A stretch of DNA of 64,000 nucleotides, taken from JAVVEZ01 sp032250895. GTDB taxonomy: Bacteria > Pseudomonadota > Gammaproteobacteria > Pseudomonadales > Pseudohongiellaceae. Below, one piece after another: positions 36,720 through 46,412 of the stretch. Positions within the stretch are counted from its first letter, which is position 1. Every line of letters starts with the position of its first letter. Under the pieces are notes generated by a model that made no database searches, was not told the origin of the DNA, and was given only the letters and a program-made list of their open reading frames with translations. The DNA is taken from NCBI GenBank assembly GCA_032250895.1, contig JAVVEZ010000005.1, positions 6,719 to 70,718 on the forward strand, written 5' to 3'. The position numbers and the translations under genes were made by a program.

Positions 36720-37847
36720 CTAATCATCCCGGTATTTTTTTTCCATCAGAAAATCCATGATTATCCCGGAAGGAGATTTTTCAAACACTGTTTTTTCCCT
36801 CAAGTACGTTTCCGGATTTTCCAAAAAGGCGGCTATCCGCACCTCGTCGAATTCCGTCAGGTAGCAGGAAGCATCCAGGCCCTCCTCCCTCTCGCTTTCC
36901 ATTCGTAAAATCAGACAGGGCTTCCCCAGATAGGCGCATTCTTCCTGATTGCTGCCACCATCCGAAATAACGTAACGAGCATTATGAATAACACGAATAA
37001 ATTTTGAAAAAGGCATCCTTGGTGACAGTATGACGCCAGCTTTTTCAAGTTTTTGGCGCATTTCCGGGTTGTTCTTCAGTTTTTCCTCGGTCGGGGGATG
37101 CAGTACCAGATAAATCGGCTGTCCCACAGCTGCCAGGCATAGCGTTTCCACGATAATGTCCCAGCGCCTCTTGTCATTCAGATTTTCGAAACGATGGATA
37201 TTGGCCACGACATATGGCTGCCCTGGCAAACCATCGTCGTCGCCATCTTCTCCCAACAGATCCAGGGCGTCATAAAGGGTATTGCCGCCACTCCCCAGGA
37301 TTTCTCCCCTTACTCCGGCATTGCGTAGATTCTGACCCGCCTTGTCGTCCTGGTAGAAATGAACCTTCGCCACCATGGAAACGAAGCGCCGGTTGAGCTC
37401 CTCAGGAAACGGCCTGAACAGACTTGTCGAACGCAGGCCTGCCTCAACGTGTGCAAGCAACCCTTCTGCCTTCCTGCTCCACAAGGCTCCAATTACAGTC
37501 GAGAGGGTGTCACCATGAACAACCCAGATAGCACCCTTTTGGGGCCGGATAGAAAGCGTCTTTTCGATCCCGTGCAACAGGATTCTCCGCGGCAGCAGAG
37601 CCGCCTTGAGAAACCACTGCATGGCACGAAAGGACGTTATCAGATCGGCGCGGGTATTTACCAGCGTCACCGTTTTCGAACGATCCAGGCGAAAATCATC
37701 CCATTGCTTCCAGAAATTGACAGGACTCTGGCCTGTAAACAGGAAGCGCCAGTTGATGTTCCGGCTGTCCGCCCGCCTAAGCAAGGGAAACAGTTTGATG
37801 AGCTCTCCCGAGGTGCCGGCGCAAAACCAGATAGGATTATCGTTCAT
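36720..37847 (-). CDS. UDP-N-acetylglucosamine 2-epimerase (WecB-like)
   Basis: This enzyme interconverts UDP-GlcNAc and UDP-ManNAc in the hydrolysing/non-hydrolysing epimerase fold. The 375-residue protein has the family pieces VVHGDTLSTVIGAL, HVEAGLRSTSLFRPFPEELNRRF near residue 137 and, late, ISDGGSNQEECAYLGKPCLILR. It is more divergent than E. coli WecB (for example SDGGSNQEE where SDSGGIQEE is usual), so a related substrate is possible. The product would be a ManNAc-type precursor for the polysaccharide. Confidence 0.8.
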   Translation of the reverse strand: MNDNPIWFCAGTSGELIKLFPLLRRADSRNINWRFLFTGQSPVNFWKQWDDFRLDRSKTVTLVNTRADLITSFRAMQWFLKAALLPRRILLHGIEKTLSIRPQKGAIWVVHGDTLSTVIGALWSRKAEGLLAHVEAGLRSTSLFRPFPEELNRRFVSMVAKVHFYQDDKAGQNLRNAGVRGEILGSGGNTLYDALDLLGEDGDDDGLPGQPYVVANIHRFENLNDKRRWDIIVETLCLAAVGQPIYLVLHPPTEEKLKNNPEMRQKLEKAGVILSPRMPFSKFIRVIHNARYVISDGGSNQEECAYLGKPCLILRMESEREEGLDASCYLTEFDEVRIAAFLENPETYLREKTVFEKSPSGIIMDFLMEKKYRDD

Positions 37848-37895
37848 TTATAAACCAAATAGATATACGGCCTTCATGCCTGACGAATGATCCTC

Positions 37896-38996
37896 TCAGA
37901 TACGTGTTCCGTAGAACTGACTGACGGCATCGCAAACACGGGATATCTCCGCATCCGTCAGTTGAGTATAGGAAGGCAACCATAAGCCATCCCTGCCCAC
38001 TTTTTCCGACACCGGGTACGATCCAGGCTTCTGGTAAGCCTTTTGCTGGTTGATGGGAGAATACATATCCCGGCTTCCCACACCCTTCTCTTTCAGGTGA
38101 CGCTTGAGATTTTCACGATCTTCCACCAGAGCATCAATGAACCAGGGGCAGGTAAACCTGAAGTCATGGTCAAACAAGCGGACCTGAGGCGTATCCTTCA
38201 GCAGCTTCTGATACAGGGAGGCAATCTCTTTCTTGCGGACTATCCGGTCTCTCAGTTTTTTCATCTGCTCGATGCCGATGCAGGCCTGAATGTCAGTAAA
38301 TTTGAAGTTGTATCCAATTTCATCATGGATATCGCTGCCACCACTTTCCCGGCCGAAATCTTTCATCTTGCGAATTCGTGCGGCCAGACCTTCATCATTG
38401 GTGACAAGACACCCACCCTGACCTGTGGAAATAATCTTCGGCGCCGAAAAAGAAAAACTGCCGACATCCCCCGCCAATCCGATGTGACGGCCATCCGGGT
38501 AATACGAACCCAATGACTGCGCCGCATCTTCAATCAAAAAGAGCCCTTGTTGCTTCGCGAGGGAGGTAAAAGCCTCTATCCCGGCAAGCGGGAACCTTCC
38601 GTTGGCTGAAACCAGCATAATGGCCTTGGTTTTCGGCGTAATCGCCTTTCGGACTTTCTCAATGTCAAGACAAAGCGTAGCAGCTTCGACATCGACAAAA
38701 ACCGGTTCTGCACCAAGCATTTTTACTGAATTCGGGGTGGCAATCATCGTGTAGTTGGGAACGATAACCTCATCGCCCGGCCCAATTCCAGCGACCAGCG
38801 CCGCCAGCGTCAGACTGATCGTGCCATTGTTCACGACAACGCATTGCCTGGCTCCGGTAAAATCAGCAAGCATACTTTCAAACTGTTCGGTTTTTTTGAA
38901 TTCCGTGACAAAAACATCAGAGCCCATATAATCATAAAGCGCCGTCTGCTCTTCCACCCCGAACCAGGGGCGCATCTGCATGATGAAATCATTCAT
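37896..38996 (-). CDS. DegT/DnrJ/EryC1/StrS aminotransferase (nucleotide-sugar)
   Basis: This is a PLP-dependent sugar aminotransferase of 366 residues. Visible are NNGTISLTLAALVAGIGPGDEVIVPNYTMIATPNSV, IEDAAQSLGSYYPDG and the PLP lysine in FSFSAPKIISTGQGG near residue 188. With gmd just upstream, the most economical role is amination of GDP-4-keto-6-deoxymannose to GDP-perosamine. TGQGG instead of the more common TGEGG leaves room for another keto-sugar. The gap to the upstream fcl-like gene is 26 bases. Confidence 0.83.
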   Translation of the reverse strand: MNDFIMQMRPWFGVEEQTALYDYMGSDVFVTEFKKTEQFESMLADFTGARQCVVVNNGTISLTLAALVAGIGPGDEVIVPNYTMIATPNSVKMLGAEPVFVDVEAATLCLDIEKVRKAITPKTKAIMLVSANGRFPLAGIEAFTSLAKQQGLFLIEDAAQSLGSYYPDGRHIGLAGDVGSFSFSAPKIISTGQGGCLVTNDEGLAARIRKMKDFGRESGGSDIHDEIGYNFKFTDIQACIGIEQMKKLRDRIVRKKEIASLYQKLLKDTPQVRLFDHDFRFTCPWFIDALVEDRENLKRHLKEKGVGSRDMYSPINQQKAYQKPGSYPVSEKVGRDGLWLPSYTQLTDAEISRVCDAVSQFYGTRI

Positions 38997-39022
38997 TTAT
39001 TTTCAATTACACTCAAGTTATG

Positions 39023-39961
39023 TTATGGAGAAATACCCTGGTTATTGCCTGCGACATTCTGCAGGTACCAGGCAACGGTTTCGCGGGCACCTTCCTCAAA
39101 TTTTATGGCGGGTCTCCATTGCAGCAATTCCTGGCCTTTTGAACCATCAACAGTCTTGTATGCCGCCCCATCAGGCATGCCAGGATTAAATCTTGTTTCC
39201 CCTTCGTAGCCGACGATATCCCGGATCAAGGCCGCCATGTCTGCAATGGAAATACCTTCAGCCACTCCCACGTTGACAGGATCGAGGGCGGCGGGAGCGT
39301 CCAGACCTCTTATCAGGGCTTCAGCACCATCATCCACATGCAGCCACTCCCTTACCGGCTTTCCGGTTCCCCACACATCGACATAAGGCTCGCTGTTCAT
39401 TTTTGCCCGAACGAACTTCATTACCAGTGCGCCGAAGGCGTGGGAACGCTCTTCCTCGAAATGGTCTTCCGGGCCATACATATTGGAAAGCACAAGATTC
39501 AAAACGTCCATACCAAATTGTCTGGCATAGGCCCAGGACCCGGTGATGAACGCCTTCCTCACGAAACCATACACCTGCACGGACTCATGCATGGGGCCAT
39601 CCCAGATTTCCTCTTCCCTGAACAGGGTTGCTCTTGCCGGGTAGACACAATTGGAAACCGGATTAACGATACGCCTGACCTTGGAAATTCTGGCCGCCTC
39701 GAGAAGGTTAAGGGTTATCTGCAAGTTGTTTTGGAACAGCTCTACTGGATACTTCATCCCAAACTGTATCCCCCCGACAAATGAGGCACAATTGATGACA
39801 TATTCCGGCTTATGCTCCCTGAAGTACTCCACGACCGCTTCTTTTTCCCTGAGATCAAGTCCCATGCTCAGCGAGGTTCCCATATGAAGCAACTTTCTTT
39901 CATTCAGTTTCCTGCATACTCTCTTTCCCAGAAACCCGGTAGCACCCGTTACCAGTATCAT
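39023..39961 (-). CDS. fcl: GDP-L-fucose synthase-like NAD(P)-dependent epimerase/reductase
   Basis: This short-chain dehydrogenase fold protein of 312 residues probably converts GDP-4-keto-6-deoxymannose to GDP-L-fucose. It has [15 protein letters not shown], then [19 protein letters not shown], corresponding to the Fcl S-S/N-C-[IV]-Y-P block with the catalytic serine and cysteine. YGFVRKA is the YX3K pair, and [17 protein letters not shown] keeps the Fcl histidine. WYLQN lies near the end. It is more distant from E. coli Fcl than a typical ortholog, so a related reductase is possible. Its ATG overlaps the gmd stop. Confidence 0.75.
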   Translation of the reverse strand: MILVTGATGFLGKRVCRKLNERKLLHMGTSLSMGLDLREKEAVVEYFREHKPEYVINCASFVGGIQFGMKYPVELFQNNLQITLNLLEAARISKVRRIVNPVSNCVYPARATLFREEEIWDGPMHESVQVYGFVRKAFITGSWAYARQFGMDVLNLVLSNMYGPEDHFEEERSHAFGALVMKFVRAKMNSEPYVDVWGTGKPVREWLHVDDGAEALIRGLDAPAALDPVNVGVAEGISIADMAALIRDIVGYEGETRFNPGMPDGAAYKTVDGSKGQELLQWRPAIKFEEGARETVAWYLQNVAGNNQGISP

Positions 39962-40998
39962 GTGCTGTCACCGCCGTAGGTTTCATATTTCAAATCATAC
40001 GCAACCATTATTTTTACCAGTTCTTTCAAGCTTGTCTTTGGTTTCCAGCCGAGAACCCGTTCGGCCTTGCCGGCGTCTCCGCACAGAAAGTCAACCTCCG
40101 TCGGCCGATAATATCTGGGGTCGATTCTCACCACCGTTTCCCCATTGGCTGTATTGATGCCGACTTCCTGAACACCCTTGCCCTTCCATTCGAGACCGAT
40201 GCCAACCTCCTCGAAGGCCATGTCAACGAACTCTCTTACCGTATGAGCCCTGCCGGTGGCAATGACCAGATCCGCGGGTTGTTCCTGTTGCAGCATCAGC
40301 CACATGGCTTCCACATAATCCTTGGCATACCCCCAGTCACGCACGGCATCGAGGTTGCCCAGCCTCAACTCATTTTGTCTGCCCTGGGAAATCCTGACGC
40401 AGGCCTTGGTAATTTTCTTGGTGACAAAGGTCTCGCCTCTGCGGGGAGACTCATGGTTGAACAGAATGCCATTACAGGCAAAGAGACCATAGGCCTCCCG
40501 ATAATTTACCGTTACCCAGTAGGCGTGAAGTTTTGCCGCAGCATAGGGGGATTTAGGATAAAAGGGGGTCTGCTCGTTTTGCGGCATGGTTTCTGGCAAG
40601 CCGCCGAACAATTCAGACGTTGAGGCCTGGTAATACTTCGGTTTTATGCCCATGTCCTTGAGGGCATTGAGCAATCTGATCGTGCCAACGGCATCGACCT
40701 CTGCGGTGTATTCAGGGATCTCGAAGGAAACGGCCACATGAGACTGGGCCCCCAGATTATACACCTCGTCTGGCTCTATCCTGGCGAGCAGGGAATGCAG
40801 ATTGCTGGAATCAGTCAGATCTCCGTGGTAAGTGTGGAAGCGGGGATGGTCCATGAGATGATCGATTCTCTGAGTGGTGAAAACCGAAGCTCTGCGAATG
40901 ATGGCGTGTACTTCATAATCTTTTTCCAACAGAAACTCTGCCAGGTATGACCCGTCCTGCCCGCCCACACCGGTTATAAACGCTTTGGTTCTTTTCAT
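39958..40998 (-). CDS. gmd: GDP-mannose 4,6-dehydratase
   Basis: Gmd dehydrates GDP-D-mannose to GDP-4-keto-6-deoxymannose, the branch point for GDP-fucose, GDP-rhamnose and GDP-perosamine. I place the start at 40998, where ATG overlaps the stop of the upstream glycosyltransferase as ATGA and the protein begins [25 protein letters not shown]. The longer open frame adds 63 unrelated residues. The 346-residue product has [23 protein letters not shown], the YX3K site within [16 protein letters not shown] and [18 protein letters not shown] truncated relative of a different gmd lineage lies 1 kb upstream. Confidence 0.93.
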   Translation of the reverse strand: MKRTKAFITGVGGQDGSYLAEFLLEKDYEVHAIIRRASVFTTQRIDHLMDHPRFHTYHGDLTDSSNLHSLLARIEPDEVYNLGAQSHVAVSFEIPEYTAEVDAVGTIRLLNALKDMGIKPKYYQASTSELFGGLPETMPQNEQTPFYPKSPYAAAKLHAYWVTVNYREAYGLFACNGILFNHESPRRGETFVTKKITKACVRISQGRQNELRLGNLDAVRDWGYAKDYVEAMWLMLQQEQPADLVIATGRAHTVREFVDMAFEEVGIGLEWKGKGVQEVGINTANGETVVRIDPRYYRPTEVDFLCGDAGKAERVLGWKPKTSLKELVKIMVAYDLKYETYGGDST

Positions 40999-41936
40999 AG
41001 ATTTACTTTTTCCCTTACGATGTACAAGGGGCGGTTGATCACTTCGGTATGGATATTCCCGATGTACAGCGCCACGAGTCCAATGGCCATCAGAACGATC
41101 CCCATCAGGAGGGTATTGATCACCACTACAATAGCCAGTGGCGTATAGATGGTTTGTGTCCCAAGCAGGTTCGTGCTCACCATCCACAGCAGAATCACGC
41201 TGCTGATACTGCTGATCACTATCCCAAGATAACCCGTCAAACGCAGGGGCCAGAGAGAAAAAGCGGTAATGCTGTTGATTGCCAGCGACCAGAGTTTGCG
41301 ATAAGAGTAGCCAGCCTCACCGTTTTGCCTGGCGTCCGCCGCAAAGCTGACATAAACCTTGTGAAATCCCAACCAGTCCATGATGCCCCGGAACATCCGT
41401 TCCCGTTCCGTTGCAAGACAAAACGCCTTGATCACTTTTTTGTCATACAAACGAAAATCTGTGGTGTGCGGCAACATGTCCAGACCCGATATTTTAGCCA
41501 TCATCCAGTAGTACACGTGTGAACCTATGCGTCGCAACAGGGGCTGTTTTTCAATGGAGGTGCGAATCGTACCCACAATTTCAGCACCCTGGCACCACTG
41601 ATGCACAAGCTGCGGGATCAGTTCCGGAGGATGCTGCAAATCAGAATCCATGCAGATGACGGCATCGGCTACTTCGTTTGCTGTATGGACTCCAGCAGTA
41701 AGAGCTATTTCCTTGCCGAAATTGCGAGACAGGTCGAGCACCTTGACACTGGCATCCTCAGCTGCAAGCTGCTTCAGAACAACCAGCGAATTATCGGGGC
41801 TGCCATCATTGACAAAAAGGTATTCCCAACAATAGTCCTTGAGTTCGGAGGAAACTTTTTTGAGGCGCTCGTACACCAGTCTGAGATTGTCTGCCTCGCA
41901 ATATACCGGAATGACTACTGTTATATTTTGCATCAC
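40995..41936 (-). CDS. GT2 glycosyltransferase with two C-terminal membrane segments (GtrB/ArnC-like)
   Basis: The 313-residue protein has a polyprenyl-phosphate glycosyltransferase pattern. It opens with [21 protein letters not shown] and continues with [30 protein letters not shown] carries the DXD motif near residue 95, and [12 protein letters not shown] is present. Two hydrophobic segments lie at about 235-260 and 268-295. Such enzymes transfer a sugar from a nucleotide donor to undecaprenyl phosphate, feeding a GT-C protein. It is the first intact gene of the leftward polysaccharide operon. Confidence 0.87.
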   Translation of the reverse strand: MMQNITVVIPVYCEADNLRLVYERLKKVSSELKDYCWEYLFVNDGSPDNSLVVLKQLAAEDASVKVLDLSRNFGKEIALTAGVHTANEVADAVICMDSDLQHPPELIPQLVHQWCQGAEIVGTIRTSIEKQPLLRRIGSHVYYWMMAKISGLDMLPHTTDFRLYDKKVIKAFCLATERERMFRGIMDWLGFHKVYVSFAADARQNGEAGYSYRKLWSLAINSITAFSLWPLRLTGYLGIVISSISSVILLWMVSTNLLGTQTIYTPLAIVVVINTLLMGIVLMAIGLVALYIGNIHTEVINRPLYIVREKVNL

Positions 41937-42055
41937 TGCTGTCCTGTAAATCCGAAAAAGAAAAACATCAGTCTCAGCAGGTTGATATGTGGCTGGAGAT
42001 CAAGTTTGGCATGCGTGTATGAGTCATTGCCGTAAACCCTGGACAAATTTCAGGC

Positions 42056-42253
42056 CTAAGACACATTTTGCATGCTTTCTGTCTGCGGTGTTTCCTGAGC
42101 CAGGCCATGGATATCGTCGATGCGGCCAGTATTGAAGGACGAGGAGCGCCGTTTTATGCCATGAGCGATGTAAGCCTTCGCCAGCAGGAAGCGGGCGAAG
42201 TAGGCACCGTCCTGCCCGGTAATTCCGGTGATGAGCGCAACTTTATGGGTCAT
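42056..42253 (-). pseudogene. Truncated second GDP-mannose 4,6-dehydratase (N-terminus only)
   Basis: This 65-codon remnant starts at a normal ATG. It reads [22 protein letters not shown] and [19 protein letters not shown], then loses homology and stops. The [11 protein letters not shown] wording is that of E. coli-type Gmd, unlike the intact gmd at 39958-40998, which has [17 protein letters not shown] at the same place. It is therefore not a fragment of the neighbouring gene but of a second, lost gmd. It includes the cofactor-binding glycine motif but no catalytic residues. Confidence 0.85.
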
Positions 42254-42576
42254 TCATTCTGCCTTTTTGTCATCTTTGCCATCGTCCTGCATCCGTTTAC
42301 AGAACTCGTTTGTCGTCTTTTCGGGACAACAGCGGTTTTGGCGGCAACTATAATCGCTAATATGCTGTAAATACAAGGTTTTTACTGGAATAGGGAAGGG
42401 GACATCACTCTTTCCCCTTCATCCTTAAAGCCGCTTTTTTTCCATAAAAATGACGCTCTAAGTCTGAATTTTGCCCTTTCTCAAGATGATTGTTCTATTT
42501 TATCAATCGCTTAGCTTGGTCCGACCCCACAGATCTGCCAGCTTGTCAGAGATATGAACAGGCATAAGTGGCCACT
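42254..42576. other. Spacer upstream of the polysaccharide operon
   Basis: No gene is visible in 323 bases. A perfect 8-base inverted repeat GAAGGGGA / TCCCCTTC (42395-42420) could form a hairpin, but no T-run follows on either strand. The spacer is AT-rich relative to the GC-rich cluster that begins at 42577. I see no convincing -35/-10 pair on the reverse strand, although the operon's promoter should lie here. Confidence 0.5.
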
Positions 42577-43512
42577 TCAATCCGGTACGTAGGCGAGTTG
42601 CAGGCTGCGGTGGGCGTGGTCTAGGAAAGTGGTGGGGTCGCCGAACTCATCGGTGTAGGCATCGAGCAGGCCCATCGCGACGATGTCGTCGGGGCCCATG
42701 CCCAGGTTGAGTTGTTTGGCCAGTTCCAGATGCAGCAGGGTATACATGGCGCGCATGCGCAGGATGTCGGTGCCACTGATGATGGGGCCATGGGCGGGGA
42801 TGACCACGGTGTCGGCGCTGACGATGGTGCTCAGTTTTTCATAGGCACGCAGCAGGCCGCCCATCCAGGCGCCGTTGCGGATGTCGAGAACCGGCCATTG
42901 ACCTGCTGTCACGGGACCACCGGCAATCAGGGTATCGAGCATCGGAAAATACAGGAAGAGATCGCCATCGGTATGGGCGGCCGGCAGGTAGCCATAGATG
43001 ATTTCCTGGCCGGCAAATTTCATGCTGCCCTCACCACGGGTGGTCCGGTTGGGAATGCCGACATCGGCCAGGGGACCGTAACGGCCCTCGTAGAGCGCCG
43101 ACAGCACGGCATTTTTGAGATACATCTGCGACTTCTCGTGGGCAAAGATCACCGCGCCGGTGGCGCCCACGCGCTCGTTGGAACCGGTCTGCTCCGGATG
43201 CCAGTGGGTGTTGATCAAGGTATGGACGCGGTCCTGCCCGGTGATGTCGAAGACCGCGTTCAGCAAGGCATCCGAGTGCATGGCCAGACCACCGTCGACC
43301 ATCAGTGCGCCGTTCTCGCTCATGCCGGGAATGGTGAACACGTTGCAACCGGCACCCTGCAGCACCCAGGCGTAACCCAGGTCGACGCGGGTGATGTCGG
43401 TGGTGGCGGCCTGGGCCGGGGCGGATGACGCGAGGACGCCGCCCAGACTGGTGGCGCCCAGCACCTGGCCTCCGGTGCAGAGGAAATTTCGTCGGGAAAA
43501 CCGTTGTCTCAT
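42577..43512 (-). CDS. Tat-exported metallo-beta-lactamase-fold protein with degraded metal site
   Basis: The 311-residue protein begins with a twin-arginine signal (FSRRNFLCTGG, then a hydrophobic run to about residue 35). It has the MBL fold, but metal ligands are changed. The usual HXHXDH motif reads H103-W-H105-P-E107-Q108, the later histidine is kept in AAHTDGD (H180) and the AHGPI histidine is kept (H241). The bridging aspartate of the usual HMGD is replaced in LIAGGP (G198). I chose the ATG at 43512, which has AAGGG upstream; 43527 is an alternative. It is the last gene of the exported-protein cluster. Confidence 0.8.
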   Translation of the reverse strand: MRQRFSRRNFLCTGGQVLGATSLGGVLASSAPAQAATTDITRVDLGYAWVLQGAGCNVFTIPGMSENGALMVDGGLAMHSDALLNAVFDITGQDRVHTLINTHWHPEQTGSNERVGATGAVIFAHEKSQMYLKNAVLSALYEGRYGPLADVGIPNRTTRGEGSMKFAGQEIIYGYLPAAHTDGDLFLYFPMLDTLIAGGPVTAGQWPVLDIRNGAWMGGLLRAYEKLSTIVSADTVVIPAHGPIISGTDILRMRAMYTLLHLELAKQLNLGMGPDDIVAMGLLDAYTDEFGDPTTFLDHAHRSLQLAYVPD

Positions 43513-43570
43513 GGTCCCTTGTCTCATGGTATTAGTGCTCTTGTTTCAAGAAAGATCGCGGATGATGCCC

Positions 43571-45130
43571 TTATTGATGGTCAAAGGAACCCGGCACCAG
43601 GGCCCTGGCCTGGGCCGCCGGATCCAGCGGAAAGATGCTCCACGGGTAATAAAACGGCGGGCCGACATTGGGCCAGAAAGGTGTTACGTCCAACTCTTCC
43701 GTGGCCCCCAGGCCACGCAGCAAATCGGCCAGCCTGGTGTTGGGCGGCTGGCGAGAGCCCAGGAAACCTATGAAGCCGCGGCCCATCGCGTAATCCAGGG
43801 CCGTGAGGCCGTCGACATCCCTGGCATCGATATCGGCACCCGCTGCCACCAGGGCCTCGATGGCCTTGTCATGGCGGGCGCGCACGGCGTAATGCAGGGG
43901 CGTGCCGCCGCGGACGCGCTGCAAGTGGTGGGGCACGGCCCGCACGTTGACATCGGCGCCCGCTGCCACCAGCGCCTTCAATCCCTCAACAAGTTGCTCA
44001 TCCGGGGCGCGGGCCATCATCAGGGCGGAGACCGGGGTCTGCAGGTCGGCCTGTGGCAAATCAGCCTCGGCGCCGTATTGCAGCAACAGTTTGATGACGT
44101 CGGCATCGCCCTTGCTGGCCGCCATGATCAAGGGCGTGGTACCCCGGGACAAGGGTCCACCCCGCGCTCTGGCGGGCCGGAAGAACAATTGCATGTTCGG
44201 ATTGGCCCTCTGTTCCAGCAACAGACGGACAACGCTCATGCCATCCGTTTCATTCAGAGGCTCATTGACTTTGTAGCCGACGTCGTCGCGACTGGCCACG
44301 GCGGCAAACAGTGGGGCCTGGCCGAAGATATCCCATTGCTGGACATCGGCGCCGGCCCCGATCAAGCGTCCGGCTATATCCCAGTTATTGTTCAGGATCG
44401 CCAGCAGCAACGGGGAGACACCATCGGGATCGGGTTTGTCCAGGTCCACCTCGTGAGCGATCAGCACGTCCACGCAGGCCTTGCAGTTCTCGCGTGCGGC
44501 ATAGAGCAGGGGGGTCAGCCCGCCACGATCCAGCCTCTTGGCACGCCCTTCCGCCGTGACGTGGCTATTGTAATCGCGTATCGCGGAGCGGGCGTCGACA
44601 TCGGCGCCGCGCGTGATCAGGTACTCCATCATGGCGGGATGACGGCGCGCCGAGGCCCACATCAACGCAGTCTGCTCGCCCCAGCCTTCACGGGCATCGA
44701 TGGTGGCATCATGCGCCACCAGCAGTTTCGCCGCATCCAGATTGCCGGTGCGCGCCACCAGCATCAGCGCCGTCTGGCCTTCCGGATTCGGGGAGTCAAC
44801 ATCAGCGCCCGCATCCAGCAGCAGCCTCAATAGTTCGATGTTGGCGACTTCGGCGGCAAGCTGCATGGCATTGGCGCCATAGTCGTTGACGGCGTTGACA
44901 TCGGCGCCTGCCGCGATCAGCGCCTTGACCTTTTCAAGCTTGCCATCGTAGACAGCCCATTGCAGAGGTGTACTGCCGTCCGGACCGTGCTCGTTGACGT
45001 CCAGGTTCCGGACCACCGCTCCCAGCTTCGATGGCATCTGCAGAGCCTCGAAGTTGTCGGCCAACACCGCAGGCGCAGTGCTCAGCATCAGTACGGAGAT
45101 GGTGGCGGTCAACAGTCGTCGTGTCTTCAT
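43571..45130 (-). CDS. Exported ankyrin-repeat protein
   Basis: The 519-residue protein begins with a signal peptide (MKTRRLLTATISVLMLSTAPAVLA). About 11-12 ankyrin repeats follow, recognisable as G-x-TPL-x-x-A and ADVNA/GADVD units (for example DGSTPLQWAVYDGK, LIAAGADVNAVNDYGANAMQLAAEV, GVSPLLLAILNNNWDIAGRLI). The C-terminal 60 residues after the repeats are proline-rich. The start at 45130 gives the signal peptide, and the open frame upstream is a shadow of the previous gene. Ankyrin repeats bind proteins, so it may scaffold the DUF1592, DUF1552 and MBL products in the periplasm. It lies 1 base after the DUF1552 gene. Confidence 0.85.
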   Translation of the reverse strand: MKTRRLLTATISVLMLSTAPAVLADNFEALQMPSKLGAVVRNLDVNEHGPDGSTPLQWAVYDGKLEKVKALIAAGADVNAVNDYGANAMQLAAEVANIELLRLLLDAGADVDSPNPEGQTALMLVARTGNLDAAKLLVAHDATIDAREGWGEQTALMWASARRHPAMMEYLITRGADVDARSAIRDYNSHVTAEGRAKRLDRGGLTPLLYAARENCKACVDVLIAHEVDLDKPDPDGVSPLLLAILNNNWDIAGRLIGAGADVQQWDIFGQAPLFAAVASRDDVGYKVNEPLNETDGMSVVRLLLEQRANPNMQLFFRPARARGGPLSRGTTPLIMAASKGDADVIKLLLQYGAEADLPQADLQTPVSALMMARAPDEQLVEGLKALVAAGADVNVRAVPHHLQRVRGGTPLHYAVRARHDKAIEALVAAGADIDARDVDGLTALDYAMGRGFIGFLGSRQPPNTRLADLLRGLGATEELDVTPFWPNVGPPFYYPWSIFPLDPAAQARALVPGSFDHQ

Positions 45131-45131
45131 G

Positions 45132-46412
45132 TCAGACTTCCGCAAAAGGCCCCGGGCTGTCGGCGAATTCATCCAGGTGCACGCCCGCCCGTTCCAGCAT
45201 GGTGTGCAACAATTGGGCATGAGGCGTATTCTTCGGATAGTGCAGGTGCTGGCCGCCTCTGATGCCGCCGCCGCGGCCCAGCAGCACCGAGGGCAGCCGG
45301 TCGGCATCGTGCAGGTCGCTGTTGCCCATGTTGCTGCCGAACAGGATGATGCTATTGTCCAGAATCGACCCGTCGAGGTCTTCCATGCTCTTCAGGCGCT
45401 CGGCGAACCTGGCCGCGCGTTCGGTCAGGTAACGCTGGACGAGCACCAGCTTCTCCCACTTGGCCGGGTCTTCCTGGTGGTGCGACAGTGGGTGAAAGGA
45501 GTCCGACAGGCCCAGGTTGGCGAATACCCGCATGCTGGCTTCCTTGATCATGCGCATGGAGGCGATGCGGGTCTGGTTGTTCTGGAAGGCCAGGGCAATC
45601 ATCTCGAACTGAATGTCCAGCAGATCGGTGAATTCATCCGGCGGGCCCAGCGGCGCATCCGGCAGACCGGTGAGCTCGCGGGCACCGGCTTCCAGTTTCT
45701 GAATGCGGGTTTCGACTTCACGCACGGAATCCAGGTAATCAGTGACCCGCGCCCTGTCGGCGGGGTTCAGCTTGCGGTTCAGGCTGGAGGTGGCCTCCCT
45801 CACATAGTCCAGCAGGCTGCGCGACTGATCGAGAATGGCGATGCGTTCCTCGTAGGTGTCGCCCTGGCCGAACATGGTATAGAACACCTTGCGCGGGTTG
45901 CCTTCCAGCGGCAGCGGCTGCTGGGGTGTACGGTAGTTGACGGCCCCGCCGGGCTCGCCGCAAAGTTCCAGGGACGGCAGGGGGGTGCTTGTGCCGATGA
46001 CCCTGGCCGCCAACTGGTCCACCGTCATGCCCTTGATGCCGTCGGGCCCCCGGTCCCGGTCTCCGGGCGCCACGCAGGACAACCAGGTCTCCTCGGTGAT
46101 GGCATGAGGAGCCGGACCACCTTCGGCGCTCTTGTTGTGCAGGCCGGTGACCACGGTGACGTACTCGTGCAGCGACTCCAGCGGCTTGAGAATTTTCGAA
46201 TACTCGAAATCTCTCCCCACTTGTTTGGGCTCCCACTCATGCGCCACGGCACCGTGGGGAAAGTATATGAAACCCAGCCGGGGATGTTCCTTCGCCGCCG
46301 TCTGGGCCAGGGCGCCGGCGGGAATCATGGCATCGAGCAAGGGCAGGGCGATGGAGGTACCTGCGCCTCTCAACACGGTGCGTCTGGAGAGTTTTTTCCT
46401 GGTGATGAACAT
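45132..46412 (-). CDS. DUF1552 domain protein, Tat-exported
   Basis: The 426-residue protein starts with a twin-arginine signal (KKLSRRTVLRGAGTSIALPLLDAM). The DUF1552 body follows, with PRLGFIYFPHGAVAHEWEPK, VVTGLHNKSAEGG and, late, DGSILDNSIILFGSNMGNSDLHDAD. The last segment resembles sulfatase/alkaline-phosphatase-like folds seen in DUF1501/DUF1552 proteins. Function is unknown. Such genes regularly accompany DUF1592/DUF1588 cytochrome-like proteins. I placed the start at 46412 because the twin-arginine signal begins there. Confidence 0.88.
   Translation of the reverse strand: MFITRKKLSRRTVLRGAGTSIALPLLDAMIPAGALAQTAAKEHPRLGFIYFPHGAVAHEWEPKQVGRDFEYSKILKPLESLHEYVTVVTGLHNKSAEGGPAPHAITEETWLSCVAPGDRDRGPDGIKGMTVDQLAARVIGTSTPLPSLELCGEPGGAVNYRTPQQPLPLEGNPRKVFYTMFGQGDTYEERIAILDQSRSLLDYVREATSSLNRKLNPADRARVTDYLDSVREVETRIQKLEAGARELTGLPDAPLGPPDEFTDLLDIQFEMIALAFQNNQTRIASMRMIKEASMRVFANLGLSDSFHPLSHHQEDPAKWEKLVLVQRYLTERAARFAERLKSMEDLDGSILDNSIILFGSNMGNSDLHDADRLPSVLLGRGGGIRGGQHLHYPKNTPHAQLLHTMLERAGVHLDEFADSPGPFAEV

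Noticed and set aside
42395..42420. Perfect 8-base hairpin considered as a terminator
   Set aside because: No T-run follows on either strand, so it lacks the second half of an intrinsic terminator.
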